A stretch of DNA of 64,000 bases from Kineococcus xinjiangensis (GTDB taxonomy: Bacteria > Actinomycetota > Actinomycetes > Actinomycetales > Kineococcaceae): the NCBI RefSeq assembly GCF_002934625.1, contig NZ_PTJD01000001.1, positions 605,486-669,485 on the forward strand, read 5' to 3'. Position 1 is the first letter of the stretch, and every line of letters begins with the position of its first letter. The notes under the pieces are model-generated. The model was not told where the DNA came from. It ran no database searches and was given only the letters and a program-made list of their open reading frames with translations. Below are positions 8,221 to 16,880 of the stretch, piece by piece. The position numbers and the translations under genes were made by a program.

Positions 8221-9393
8221 GTGTTCCAGTACTTCCCGGGCAACTACGTCTGGAACCTCTCCGTCAACCTCGCGATGGAGATGGGCGCCAGGGTCGGCGA
8301 GGTCGACGCCATCTGCCGGCCCCTGCTGGAGGCGGCGCAGCGCGGCGAGGACGCCGGCACGGAGGACTTCATGGCCTCCTGGGAGCGCCACGGCGACCGG
8401 CTGGTGGAGCTCGCGGCGGACGACGAGGCGGTGGGCCGGTGCCTGAGCGCCGGCGAGAAGCTGGGCCGGGCGGCGACGTACTTCCTCACCGGTGAGCGGA
8501 TGCAGGCCGCCGACCACGCCCCCCGGCGCGCCCTCTACGCCAAGTTCCTGCACACGTTCCGCCGCGGCGTGGAGCTGGCCGGCGAGGACTGCGAGCGGGT
8601 GGAGGTGCCCTACGGGGGCGCGCACCTCGCGGGGCTGCTCACCCACGCCCGCAACCCCGACGGGAGCCGGGCCGAGGGCCCTGCGCCGCTGCTGGTGATG
8701 GTCAACGGCCTGGACTCCACCAAGGAGATGCTCTACCGCACGGGCCCCGGGGCCAAGCTCGCCGCACGCGGGGTGGCGAGCCTCTGCCTGGACCAGCCGG
8801 GCACCGGCGAGGCGCTGCGCCTGCACGACCTGCACGCGGTCGTGGAGGCCGAGCAGTGGGCGAGCGCCGTCTACGAGGCGCTGGCCGCCCGCGACGACGT
8901 CGACGCCGGCCGCATCGGCATGCTCGGGGTCTCGCTCGGCGGCTACTACGCCCCGCGCGCGGTGGCGTTCGAGCCGCGCTTCGCCCTCGGGGTGGCGTGG
9001 GGCGCCAACCACGACTGGGGCGCGGTGCAGCGGGCCCGCCGCGCCGCCCAGGGCGAGCGTCCGGTCCCCCACTACTGGGACCACGTCCAGTGGGTGTGGG
9101 GGACGAAGGACCTCGACGACTTCTTCGCGCTGGCGGACCGGGTCACCCTCGACGGGGTCCTGGACCGCATCACCGTGCCGTTCCTCGTCACCCACGGGGC
9201 GCAGGACCGGCAGATCCCCCTGCAGTACGCCCACCGCACCTACGAGCAGCTCGTCAACAGCCCGGAGCGTGAGCTGAAGGTCTTCACGGAGCGGGAGGGC
9301 GGCGTGCAGCACTCCAGCGTCGACAACGGCTCGGTGGCCACGGACTTCATCGCCGACTGGGTGGCCGAGCGCCTCGGGGGGCGGACGTCGTGA
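8221..9393 (+). CDS. Alpha/beta hydrolase, DHPON-hydrolase/FrsA-like
   Basis: A 390-residue serine hydrolase with an N-terminal helical cap and a C-terminal alpha/beta core. The catalytic triad is visible: Ser238 in GVSLGG, Asp329 in HGAQDR, and His364 in GVQHSS. The organisation matches the 2,6-dihydroxypseudooxynicotine hydrolase group, which breaks C-C bonds in aromatic catabolism. After an extradiol dioxygenase, the expected role is hydrolysis of the ring-fission product. The GTG start follows the dioxygenase stop by 8 nt, with GAGGAG between. Assignment to C-C cleavage is from family and context. Confidence 0.85.
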   Translation: MFQYFPGNYVWNLSVNLAMEMGARVGEVDAICRPLLEAAQRGEDAGTEDFMASWERHGDRLVELAADDEAVGRCLSAGEKLGRAATYFLTGERMQAADHAPRRALYAKFLHTFRRGVELAGEDCERVEVPYGGAHLAGLLTHARNPDGSRAEGPAPLLVMVNGLDSTKEMLYRTGPGAKLAARGVASLCLDQPGTGEALRLHDLHAVVEAEQWASAVYEALAARDDVDAGRIGMLGVSLGGYYAPRAVAFEPRFALGVAWGANHDWGAVQRARRAAQGERPVPHYWDHVQWVWGTKDLDDFFALADRVTLDGVLDRITVPFLVTHGAQDRQIPLQYAHRTYEQLVNSPERELKVFTEREGGVQHSSVDNGSVATDFIADWVAERLGGRTS

Positions 9394-10400
9394 CCACCCG
9401 GGACGCCGCGGGGGGCGTCCCCGCGCCCGACCGCACCGACCCCGAGGGGGCCATCGCCGCCGCCGCCGCGCGCTGCTCGAACTGGGGCCGCTGGGGCCCC
9501 GACGACGTGCACGGCACCCTGAACTTCCTCACCGACGACCTCCGCCGCGACGCGGCCCGGCTGGTGCGGCGCGGCGCGGCGTTCTCCCTGTCGCAGCCGT
9601 TCGACATGGCCGGCCCGCAGCGGGGCTGGCGGCGGCGGACCAACCCGGTGCACACCATGCTCGACACGGGCACCGACGCCGAGCGTGGCCAGGGCTTCCC
9701 CCACGGCCTGGGCGGCGCCGACGACGTGATCGCGATGCCGCTGCAGTGCTCCACGCAGTGGGACGGCCTCGGGCACATCTTCGACCACGGCCGCGCCTGG
9801 AACGGGCGGCGGGCGGGCGACGTGGTGACGTCCCAGGGGGACGCGGTCACCGGCATCGAGACGGCGGCCGAGCGCATCGTCGGCCGGGGAGTGCTCCTCG
9901 ACGTGGGCCGCCGCTTCGGGCGGGACGTGGCAAGCTCGGGTGGTGAGCTGCCCGACGGGTTCGCCGTCACGCAGGAGCACCTGGAGGCGACGATCGCCGC
10001 CCAGGGGCCCACGTCCGCCGTGGGCCGCGGTGACCTCGTGCTCGTCCGCACGGGGCAGTACGCCCGGGCCCGCCGCGACGGCTGGGGCGACTACGCCGGC
10101 GGCCCGGCTCCCGGGCTGTCGTTCACGACCGCCGACTGGCTGCACGGCACGGAGATCGCGGCGATCGCCACGGACACGTGGGGGTTCGAGGTCCGCCCCA
10201 ACGAGTTCGACGACGCCTTCCAGCCGCTGCACCAGGTCGTCATCCCGCACATCGGCCTGTTCGTCGGGGAGATGTGGGACCTCGACGCCCTCGCCGCGGA
10301 CTGCGCCGCCGACGGTGTCCACGAGTTCCTGCTCGTGGCGGCCCCGCTGCGCGTGACCGGGGCCGTCGGCGCCCCCCTCAACCCCATCGCCCTCAAGTGA
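9390..10400 (+). CDS. Cyclase / kynurenine-formamidase-like metal hydrolase
   Basis: A 336-residue member of the cyclase (PF04199) family. The metal-site region reads STQWDGLGHIFDHG at about 121-134, a variant of the usual T-H/Q-x-D-x-x-x-H motif. Known members hydrolyse N-formylkynurenine or act on lactones and amides. Its GTG overlaps the hydrolase stop (GTGA), so the two are translationally coupled. Within this operon it may open or close a ring or ester formed after meta cleavage; the actual reaction is not known. The N-terminus contains NWGRWGPDDVHGTLNFLT, typical of the larger bacterial cyclase branch. Confidence 0.82.
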   Translation: MTTRDAAGGVPAPDRTDPEGAIAAAAARCSNWGRWGPDDVHGTLNFLTDDLRRDAARLVRRGAAFSLSQPFDMAGPQRGWRRRTNPVHTMLDTGTDAERGQGFPHGLGGADDVIAMPLQCSTQWDGLGHIFDHGRAWNGRRAGDVVTSQGDAVTGIETAAERIVGRGVLLDVGRRFGRDVASSGGELPDGFAVTQEHLEATIAAQGPTSAVGRGDLVLVRTGQYARARRDGWGDYAGGPAPGLSFTTADWLHGTEIAAIATDTWGFEVRPNEFDDAFQPLHQVVIPHIGLFVGEMWDLDALAADCAADGVHEFLLVAAPLRVTGAVGAPLNPIALK

Positions 10401-10426
10401 CCCGTCCTCCCGGAGGTGTGGCGACG

Positions 10427-11578
10427 ATGCCCGCAGTCCGCAACGTTCTCGTCCTCGGCGGTGGCGCCGCCGGTGCCGCCACCGCGATCCTGCTCGCCAG
10501 GGCGGGGGTGTCCGTCGAGCTGGCCGAGGCGCGCCCCGCCCCTCCGGAGGTCGGCTCCGGCATCACCCTCCAGGGGAACGCGCTGCGCATCCTGCGCGAC
10601 CTCGGCGTGTGGCCGCAGGTGGAGGCCGCCGGATACTCCTTCGACTCCCTCGGCATCCGCCTGCCCGACCCCGTCGGGACCCTCGTCGCCGAGCTGCCCG
10701 ACGTGCGCTCCGGCGGCCCCGACCTGCCCGCCACGGTCGGGATGCACCGCCCCGTGCTGACCCGCATCCTCCTCGACCGGGCGGCGGAGGTGGGGGTGCG
10801 CCTGCGGTTCGGCACCACCGCCGTGGCGCTGCGGCAGGGCGGGGAGGTCGACGGCGAGGGCGTGGAGGTGGACTTCGCCGACGGTCCCACCGGCCGCTAC
10901 GACCTCGTCGTGGGCGCGGACGGCATCCGCTCCTGGACCCGCCGCGCGATCGGCATCGACGTCGAGCCGCGCGCGACCGGCATGGGCATCTGGCGGGTCT
11001 ACGCACCCCGCCCGGCCGAGATCACCCGCACCGACCTGGTCTACGGCGGTCCCTGCTACATCGCCGGCTACTGCCCCACGAGCGAGGACAGCCTCTACGC
11101 CTACCTCGTCGAGGACGCCCAGGACCGGTTCGTCATGTCGCAGGCCGAGAAGATCGCCACCTTCCGGCAGCTGGCGGCCGCCTACCACGGCCCCTGGGAC
11201 GCCCTCAGGGAGGGGATCAGCGACGACACCCACATCAACTACACGTGGTTCGAGACCCACGTCGTCGAAGGCCCCTGGCACCGCGGCCGCGTCGTGCTCG
11301 TCGGCGACGCCGTCCACTCCTGCCCGCCCACCATCGCGCAGGGCGCCGCGCAGGCGCTGGAGGACGCCGCGGTGCTCGCCGAGCTGCTCCTCACCGCGGA
11401 CCGCCTCGACGAGGACCTGCTCGAGCGCTACAACGCCCGCCGGCAGGACCGGGCGCGGCAGGTGGTGGACGCCTCGGTGCAGATCGGGCGGTGGATGCTC
11501 GAGCACACCCCGCGCGAGGAGGCCGACGTGGCGGGGCTCATCGGCAGGATCTGCAAGCTCGTGACGGACCCCGCGTGA
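10427..11578 (+). CDS. FAD-dependent aromatic monooxygenase (class A)
   Basis: A 383-residue flavoprotein of the p-hydroxybenzoate/salicylate hydroxylase class. It has the dinucleotide motif GGGAAG at 11-16, the DG motif VVGADGIRS near 160, and the GD motif LVGDAVHSCPP near 295. These enzymes hydroxylate phenols with NAD(P)H and O2, making the diol needed by an extradiol dioxygenase. The ATG at 10427 is preferred because CGGAGG lies 10 nt before it; the in-frame GTG at 10418 sits too close. It follows the cyclase gene by 26 nt. Confidence 0.9.
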   Translation: MPAVRNVLVLGGGAAGAATAILLARAGVSVELAEARPAPPEVGSGITLQGNALRILRDLGVWPQVEAAGYSFDSLGIRLPDPVGTLVAELPDVRSGGPDLPATVGMHRPVLTRILLDRAAEVGVRLRFGTTAVALRQGGEVDGEGVEVDFADGPTGRYDLVVGADGIRSWTRRAIGIDVEPRATGMGIWRVYAPRPAEITRTDLVYGGPCYIAGYCPTSEDSLYAYLVEDAQDRFVMSQAEKIATFRQLAAAYHGPWDALREGISDDTHINYTWFETHVVEGPWHRGRVVLVGDAVHSCPPTIAQGAAQALEDAAVLAELLLTADRLDEDLLERYNARRQDRARQVVDASVQIGRWMLEHTPREEADVAGLIGRICKLVTDPA

Positions 11579-11588
11579 GGGCTGCACC

Positions 11589-12587
11589 GTGAGGCTCGCC
11601 CGCGTCGAGGCGCCGGGCGGGCGGTTCAGCGGCGTCGTCGTCGGGGGTCCGGGCGAGGAGGTCGTCCACGCGCTGCCCGGCGGCACGACGGTCCTCGACC
11701 TGGCCGCCGCCGGCCTGGACGCGGCGCGGGAGGCCGCCGCCGCGGCGCGCCGCTCCTCCCCCGCGGTGCCGCTGTCCGCGGTGCGGCTGCTGCCGCCGCT
11801 GGAGCCGCCCTCGGTGCGCGACTTCGTCGCCTTCGAGGAGCACGTGGAGGGAGTGGTGCGCAGCGTCGGCGGCGGCTCGGGCGGAACCGTCCCCGACGCC
11901 TGGTACGAGGCGCCGACGTTCTACTTCGCCAACCCGCACAGCCTCATCGGGGCCCACGACGACGTCGCGGTTCCCCCGGGGTGCACGGTGCTGGACTTCG
12001 AGCTCGAGGTCGCGGCGATCGTCGGGGCGGCGGGCACGAACCTCAGTCCCGCGCAGGCGCGCCAGCACGTCTTCGGCTACACGGTGTTCAACGACTGGTC
12101 CGCCCGCGACCTGCAGGGCAGGGAGATGCGGGTGGGGCTCGGGCCCGCCAAGGGCAAGGACTTCGCCACGACCCTGGGCCCGTGGGTGGTGACCGCCGAC
12201 GAGCTGGAGGACTTCCGCGACTCCGACGGCCACCTGGCCCTGGAGCTGACCGCGGAGGTCGACGGGCGGCGGGTCGGCCACGACCTGCTCTCCAACGCGG
12301 GGTGGACGTTCGAGGAGATGGTCGCCTACGCCTCGCGCGGCACGTGGGTGCGCCCGGGTGACGTGCTCGGGTCGGGCACCTGCGGCAACGGCGGCTGCCT
12401 GGCGGAGCTGTGGGGGCGGGCCGGGGCGCAGGAGCCGCCGCCCCTGGCGCCGGGGAACCGGGTCCGTCTGCACGTGGAGGGCATCGGCGCGGTGGAGAAC
12501 CTCGTCGTCGCGGGTGAACCGCTCGGGGCGGTCCCCGTCGTCCCGACGGCCCGGCGCAGGTCGCGGGCGCGGCACCGCCCCGACTGA
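11589..12587 (+). CDS. Fumarylacetoacetate hydrolase (FAH) family protein
   Basis: A 332-residue FAH-fold protein. The metal-binding acidic cluster is seen as DFELE at 136-140 and NDWSARD near 168-174, followed by the KGKDFATTLGPW loop (188-199). FAH-family members hydrolyse or decarboxylate 2-oxo-enoates and acylpyruvates formed after ring fission. It is the last gene of the operon, starting at a GTG 10 nt after the monooxygenase stop. The C-terminal tail (about 25 residues, basic and Pro-rich) is not part of the conserved domain. The substrate is inferred only from context. Confidence 0.88.
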   Translation: MRLARVEAPGGRFSGVVVGGPGEEVVHALPGGTTVLDLAAAGLDAAREAAAAARRSSPAVPLSAVRLLPPLEPPSVRDFVAFEEHVEGVVRSVGGGSGGTVPDAWYEAPTFYFANPHSLIGAHDDVAVPPGCTVLDFELEVAAIVGAAGTNLSPAQARQHVFGYTVFNDWSARDLQGREMRVGLGPAKGKDFATTLGPWVVTADELEDFRDSDGHLALELTAEVDGRRVGHDLLSNAGWTFEEMVAYASRGTWVRPGDVLGSGTCGNGGCLAELWGRAGAQEPPPLAPGNRVRLHVEGIGAVENLVVAGEPLGAVPVVPTARRRSRARHRPD

Positions 12588-12605
12588 CGCGGGGACGCCT
12601 TCCGG

Positions 12606-12660
12606 GGCGGGGACGTTCGGTCGGCGACTCGCGGCGTGTCGCGTGCGCAACGTCCCCGCC
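12606..12660. repeat. 55-bp palindromic repeat, copy 1
   Basis: The ends GGCGGGGACGTT and AACGTCCCCGCC form 12-bp perfect inverted arms around a 31-bp core with its own GCGAC/GTCGC inner pair. It is identical to copy 2, which begins 73 bp further on. Confidence 0.9.
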
Positions 12661-12672
12661 GAAACCCGGCAC

Positions 12673-12739
12673 GCCCGGGGCGGGGACGTTCGGTCGGCGA
12701 CTCGCGGCGTGTCGCGTGCGCAACGTCCCCGCCCCGGGC
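12673..12739. repeat. 55-bp palindromic repeat, copy 2 (arms extended to 18 bp)
   Basis: It is identical over 55 bp (12679-12733) to copy 1. Here the inverted arms extend perfectly to 18 bp (12673-12690 with 12722-12739). It lies between the converging FAH and tetR genes, so it could also end transcription. Confidence 0.9.
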
Positions 12740-12835
12740 GCGGGTGGTGCAGGTGCCAGATGCGCAAGCGCGTGACCTCGGCGCGCAGGGCGCCGGCCAG
12801 CTGGGCGAGCTGAGCCGCGGCTGCGTCGACAGCTC

Positions 12836-13489
12836 TCAGCGCGGCGGCGCGGGCGGGCGCAGCAGCTCTGCGAACGCTTCGACCTCCGCGACCATGTCGA
12901 TCTCCGGGTCGAGCAGCCACTGCACCTGCAGGCCGTCGAGGAGGGCGGCGAACTGCCGCGCGAGCAGTCGAGGGTCGACGTCCCCGCGGATGCGCCCGAG
13001 CCGCTGGTCCTCGGCGATGCCCGCGCTGATGACCTCGACGTAGCCCTGGTAGTGGGAGCGGAAGAACTCGTGGGCCGGGTGTCCGGGGTCGGTGGACTCG
13101 GCGGCGACGGTGGTGTGCAGGGCGACGATCCCGCGCGTGGTGGTGTTCTCCCGGACGTTGGCCACGACCGCGGGGACGACGCCCTGCTCCCTCGCGATCC
13201 GCTCGATGCCGGGGGTCTGGACCTGTCGCCGGCGCAGGAGGACGGCGACGAGCAGTTCGTCCTTGGAGCCGAAGTGGTGCAGCAGGGAGGTGTGGCTGAC
13301 GCCGACCCGTTCCGCGATCTCGCGCAGCGAGCTGCCCCGCAGGCCCTGGGAGGCGAACACCTCGAACGCGGCGTCGAGGATCTCCTCGCGGCGCTGCGCG
13401 GTCTTGGCGTAGGGGCCGCGCCGCCCGCCCGACCTGGCCGGTGCGGGGGCCTGCGCCCCGGCGGGCGTGGCCTCGCTGCGTGCCGTCAT
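12836..13489 (-). CDS. TetR-family transcriptional regulator
   Basis: A 217-residue repressor. The helix-turn-helix lies at about 45-75 (SLREIAERVGVSHTSLLHHFGSKDEL), preceded by a basic Pro/Ala-rich N-terminal tail; the C-terminal ligand domain is of the common sugar-gene-associated type. The ATG at 13489 has AGGGGG nine bases upstream; an in-frame GTG at 13525 is possible. It is divergent from the cytosolic GH3 gene, and a palindrome in the shared gap (13540-13560) is its likely operator. Confidence 0.9.
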   Translation of the reverse strand: MTARSEATPAGAQAPAPARSGGRRGPYAKTAQRREEILDAAFEVFASQGLRGSSLREIAERVGVSHTSLLHHFGSKDELLVAVLLRRRQVQTPGIERIAREQGVVPAVVANVRENTTTRGIVALHTTVAAESTDPGHPAHEFFRSHYQGYVEVISAGIAEDQRLGRIRGDVDPRLLARQFAALLDGLQVQWLLDPEIDMVAEVEAFAELLRPPAPPR

Positions 13490-13539
13490 CGCCGGCGTCC
13501 CCCTCCCCGCGGGCGGCGTCCGCACGCGCCCCTGCGACG

Positions 13540-13560
13540 GTACCCCGCCGACCGGGGTAC
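13540..13560. promoter_or_regulatory. Candidate TetR operator
   Basis: A perfect palindrome of two 8-bp arms, GTACCCCG and CGGGGTAC, with a 5-bp centre. It sits immediately upstream of the -35 box of the GH3 promoter and 50 bp from the tetR start, as expected for a site controlling both directions. Confidence 0.55.
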
Positions 13561-13565
13561 GAATA

Positions 13566-13595
13566 TTGACCGTCTGGACATTTTGCGCCTACCGT
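13566..13595 (+). promoter_or_regulatory. Sigma-70-type promoter for the GH3-MFS-rhamnosidase genes
   Basis: TTGACC (13566-13571) and TACCGT (13590-13595) are separated by 18 bp. The predicted transcript starts about 40 nt before the GH3 ATG. This AT-rich island stands out in the surrounding GC-rich DNA. Confidence 0.5.
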
Positions 13596-13642
13596 CGATC
13601 AGGACGCGGCCACCGTGGACCGCCCGAGCAGTGAGGTCCCCG

Positions 13643-15493
13643 ATGAGCGTGGACAGCCACCCCCGCACCCCTCCCTCCCCGGTGTCCCCCTCCCCGGGGA
13701 GGGAGGAGCCCCCAGCCGGCGCGCCCTACCGCGACGCCGCCCTGCCCGTCGACGTGCGCGTCGAGGACCTGCTCTCCCGCATGACCCTGGAGGAGAAGGC
13801 GGGTCAGCTCTTCCACACGATGGTCACCATCGGCGAGGGCGGGCGGCTCGCCGGGCCGGTGCCCGCCTTCGGCATGGCCGGCACCGAGCAGATGGTGCGG
13901 GAGCAGCACCTGAGCCACTTCAACCTCGTCGGGGACGTCACCTCTGCCCGCGAGGCCGCCGAGTGGCACAACCGGCTGCAGGCGCTCGCGCTCGGCACGC
14001 GGCTGGGCATCCCCGTCACGGTCTCCTCCGACCCCCGCAACGCCTTCGCCTCCAACCCGGGCACCGCCGCGCGGGCGGGCGCCCTGTCACAGTGGCCGGA
14101 GCCGCTCGGGCTGGCCGCCGTGCGCGACCCCGACCTCGTCCGCCGGGCCGCCGACGCCGCCCGCCAGGAGTACCTGGCCCTCGGCATCCGCTGCGCGCTG
14201 CACCCCCAGGTCGACCTGGCCACCGAGTACCGCTGGTCCCGCATCGGGCAGACCTTCGGGGAGGACGCGAAGCTCACCGGTGAGCTCGTCGCCGCCTACA
14301 TCGAGGGCTTCCAGGGCCCGCGGCTCGGCCCGGCGTCCGTGGCCACGATGACCAAGCACTTCCCCGGCGGCGGCCCGCAGAAGGACGGCGAGGACCCCCA
14401 CTTCGCCTACGGGAAGGAGCAGGTCTACCCGGGCGGCAACTTCGAGCACCACCTGGAGCCGTTCATCGCGGCCATCGCGGCCGGAACCCCGCAGATCATG
14501 CCGTACTACGGGATGCCCGTCGGGACGGACCTGGAGGAGGTCGCCTTCGGCTTCAACCGCCAGGTCCTCACCGGCCTGCTCCGCGAGCGGCTCGGCTTCG
14601 ACGGCGTCGTCTGCACCGACTGGGGCCTCATCACCGACGCCGAGGTCTTCGGACAGCCGCTGCCCGCGCGCGCCTGGGGCGTGGAGCACCTCACCCCCCT
14701 GGAGCGCGTCGCCAGGGCCCTGCACGCCGGCGCCGACCAGTTCGGCGGCGAGACCCGCACCGACCTCGTGCTCGAACTCGTGCGCTCCGGCAGCGTGCCC
14801 GAACGGCGCATCGACGAGTCCGTCCGCCGGGTGCTGCGCCTCAAGTTCACCCTCGGCCTGTTCGACGATCCCTTCGTGGACGTCGAGGCCGCCGAGTCGG
14901 CCGTCGGCCGCGCCGACCTGTGCCTCGCCGGGTTCGAGGCGCAGGCGGCGTCCGTCACCGTCCTGACGAACCGCCCTGCGCACGCCGAGGACGAGCCGAC
15001 GCGGCCGGTCCTCCCCCTGAACCCGGGCGTGCGCGTCTACCTGGAGGGCCTGGACGCCGCCGTGGTGGCGCACGACGCGGTCCCCGTCGCCTCCCCCGAG
15101 GAGGCCGACGTCGCGCTGCTGCGCCTCGAGGCCCCCTACGAGCCCCGCCCGGGCGGCTTCGAGGCCCACTTCCACGCCGGCTCCCTCGAGTACTCCCCCG
15201 AGGAGCTGGAGCGGATCCTGCGCATCGCACGCACCGTGCCCACCGTCGTGGACGTCCACCTCGACCGCCCGGCCGTCCTGCCCGAGATCGCCGAGGTCGT
15301 CGCCGCCCTCGTCGCCACCTTCGGCGTCGGCGACGCCGCCCTCTGGGAGGTCCTCACGGGCCGCGCCGCAGCCCGCGGCCGCCTCCCGTTCGACCTGCCC
15401 CGGTCCACCGCCGCCGTGGCCGCCAGCCGCAGCGACGTCCCGTTCGACACCGCAGACCCCCTGTTCCGCTTCGGCGACGGCCTCGTCGGCTGA
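13643..15493 (+). CDS. Cytosolic GH3 beta-glycosidase
   Basis: A 616-residue GH3 enzyme with no signal peptide, so it should act on glycosides already imported. Conserved features are TKHFPGGGPQKDGEDPH starting near 237 and the nucleophile Asp326 in GVVCTDWGL. It is unrelated in architecture to the secreted GH3 at the left of the window: it lacks PA14 and has a shorter second domain. The ATG has GAGG upstream. The next genes, an MFS transporter and a GH78 rhamnosidase, follow on the same strand with short gaps, so it may remove the glucose left after rhamnose is cut from a rutinoside-type sugar (inference). Confidence 0.88.
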   Translation: MSVDSHPRTPPSPVSPSPGREEPPAGAPYRDAALPVDVRVEDLLSRMTLEEKAGQLFHTMVTIGEGGRLAGPVPAFGMAGTEQMVREQHLSHFNLVGDVTSAREAAEWHNRLQALALGTRLGIPVTVSSDPRNAFASNPGTAARAGALSQWPEPLGLAAVRDPDLVRRAADAARQEYLALGIRCALHPQVDLATEYRWSRIGQTFGEDAKLTGELVAAYIEGFQGPRLGPASVATMTKHFPGGGPQKDGEDPHFAYGKEQVYPGGNFEHHLEPFIAAIAAGTPQIMPYYGMPVGTDLEEVAFGFNRQVLTGLLRERLGFDGVVCTDWGLITDAEVFGQPLPARAWGVEHLTPLERVARALHAGADQFGGETRTDLVLELVRSGSVPERRIDESVRRVLRLKFTLGLFDDPFVDVEAAESAVGRADLCLAGFEAQAASVTVLTNRPAHAEDEPTRPVLPLNPGVRVYLEGLDAAVVAHDAVPVASPEEADVALLRLEAPYEPRPGGFEAHFHAGSLEYSPEELERILRIARTVPTVVDVHLDRPAVLPEIAEVVAALVATFGVGDAALWEVLTGRAAARGRLPFDLPRSTAAVAASRSDVPFDTADPLFRFGDGLVG

Positions 15494-15524
15494 ACGCCCC
15501 CAGCACCTGGTTCGAAGGAGAATC

Positions 15525-16850
15525 GTGAACAGCAGCGCCGCACCCTCCGCACCGGCCTCCGGGCCGGCCCCCGTGTCCCCGCGCCGGGCCTGGTACATCG
15601 CCGTCGTCGCCGGCATGGCCTCCTACCTCGACGCCGGAGCCATCGCAGGCTCCGCCACCGCCCTCGCCCTCTACAAGGAGGAGTTCGGCTTCAGCGGGGC
15701 GCAGTACTCCCAGCTCGCGGCCCTGCTCACCGCGATGATCGCGGTCGGCGCCCTCATCGGCGGCCGCCTCGGGGACCGCTACGGACGCAAGCGCGTCTTC
15801 GGGCTGACGATGGTCCTCTTCGCCCTCGGCGCCGCACTGCTGACCTTCGCGCCCGGCGTGGCGTTCCTCTACGCGGGCGTCGCCGTGCTCGGCTTCGCCG
15901 CCGGCGCGGACCTGCCGCCGTCGTTGGCGATGGTCGCCGAGAGCGCCCCGGTCGGCAAGAAGGGGAAGATGATCGCGTTCTCGCACGTCCTCTGGATGGT
16001 GGGCGTCGTCGTCGTCATCTTCCTGCAGATCGGCGTCGGCGCGATGGGCGTGACCGGGGCCCGCATCATCTTCGGGCACCTGCTCGTCGTCTCCCTCATC
16101 GTGCTCGTGCTCCGCTTCGGGCTGCCCGAGTCCCTCGAGTGGTCGGCGGCGCGCAGCGGCGCGACGGCCGAGGTGCAGCACGACGCGATCGACTTCACCT
16201 CCCTCAAGGGCCTCTTCCGCTCCCGCTACGCCGCTCCCCTGGTCGCCACCGGCCTCTTCTACGCCCTGGCGAACATCGCGGCCAACACCAACGGCCAGTT
16301 CCAGACCGTCCTCTACACCCAGTTCGCGGGCCTCGACTTCCCGACCGCGGGCATGTACAGCCTCATCGGGCTCGTCTTCGTGTTCGTCGGGATGTTCACG
16401 CTGATGCGCCTGGTCGACACCCGCTACCGGCGGCCGGCCTTCATCGTCGGCGCGGTGCTCGCCGTGACGGCGTGGATCGTCCCCGCCGTCGGCGGCATCT
16501 CGGTGGCCACCCTGCTCACGATGAGCGTCCTCTTCGCCCTCGGCGGCGCGATCGCCGGTGAGCCGATGTACAAGGTGTGGTCGCAGGAGCTGCTGCCCAC
16601 CCTGTACCGCAGCACAGCGCAGGGCATCACGATCGCCTTCGCCCGCATCGTGGCCGCCGTCGTCGCCCTGGTGACCTACCCCATCCTGGAGGTCGGCCCC
16701 AACGCCCTGTTCGGCTTCCTGGCCGTCACCACCCTCGCAGCCTGCCTCATCGGCCTGCTGTGGATCTCGCGGATGCCCAAGGCCGAGTCCGCGACCGGCC
16801 CTGCCCTCACCCCGGCTCCCAAGGCAGCACAGCCCTCGCGCGCGCTCTGA
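15525..16850 (+). CDS. MFS transporter, sugar-porter-like
   Basis: A 441-residue permease with about 12 membrane segments. Motif A is well kept (GGRLGDRYGRKRVF), and the cytoplasmic loop after segment 6 reads LPESLEWSA, close to the PESPRWL signature of sugar porters. GAAGGAGAATC just before the GTG is a strong ribosome binding site. Its position between GH3 and GH78 suggests import of the glycoside or its sugars. Confidence 0.87.
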   Translation: MNSSAAPSAPASGPAPVSPRRAWYIAVVAGMASYLDAGAIAGSATALALYKEEFGFSGAQYSQLAALLTAMIAVGALIGGRLGDRYGRKRVFGLTMVLFALGAALLTFAPGVAFLYAGVAVLGFAAGADLPPSLAMVAESAPVGKKGKMIAFSHVLWMVGVVVVIFLQIGVGAMGVTGARIIFGHLLVVSLIVLVLRFGLPESLEWSAARSGATAEVQHDAIDFTSLKGLFRSRYAAPLVATGLFYALANIAANTNGQFQTVLYTQFAGLDFPTAGMYSLIGLVFVFVGMFTLMRLVDTRYRRPAFIVGAVLAVTAWIVPAVGGISVATLLTMSVLFALGGAIAGEPMYKVWSQELLPTLYRSTAQGITIAFARIVAAVVALVTYPILEVGPNALFGFLAVTTLAACLIGLLWISRMPKAESATGPALTPAPKAAQPSRAL

Positions 16851-16880
16851 CCCCTCCCGGCACTCCCGAAAGGCCCCAGC

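Noticed and set aside
12606..12739. CRISPR-like array from the two tandem palindromes
   Set aside because: There are only two units with long palindromic arms and no set of unique spacers or cas genes.
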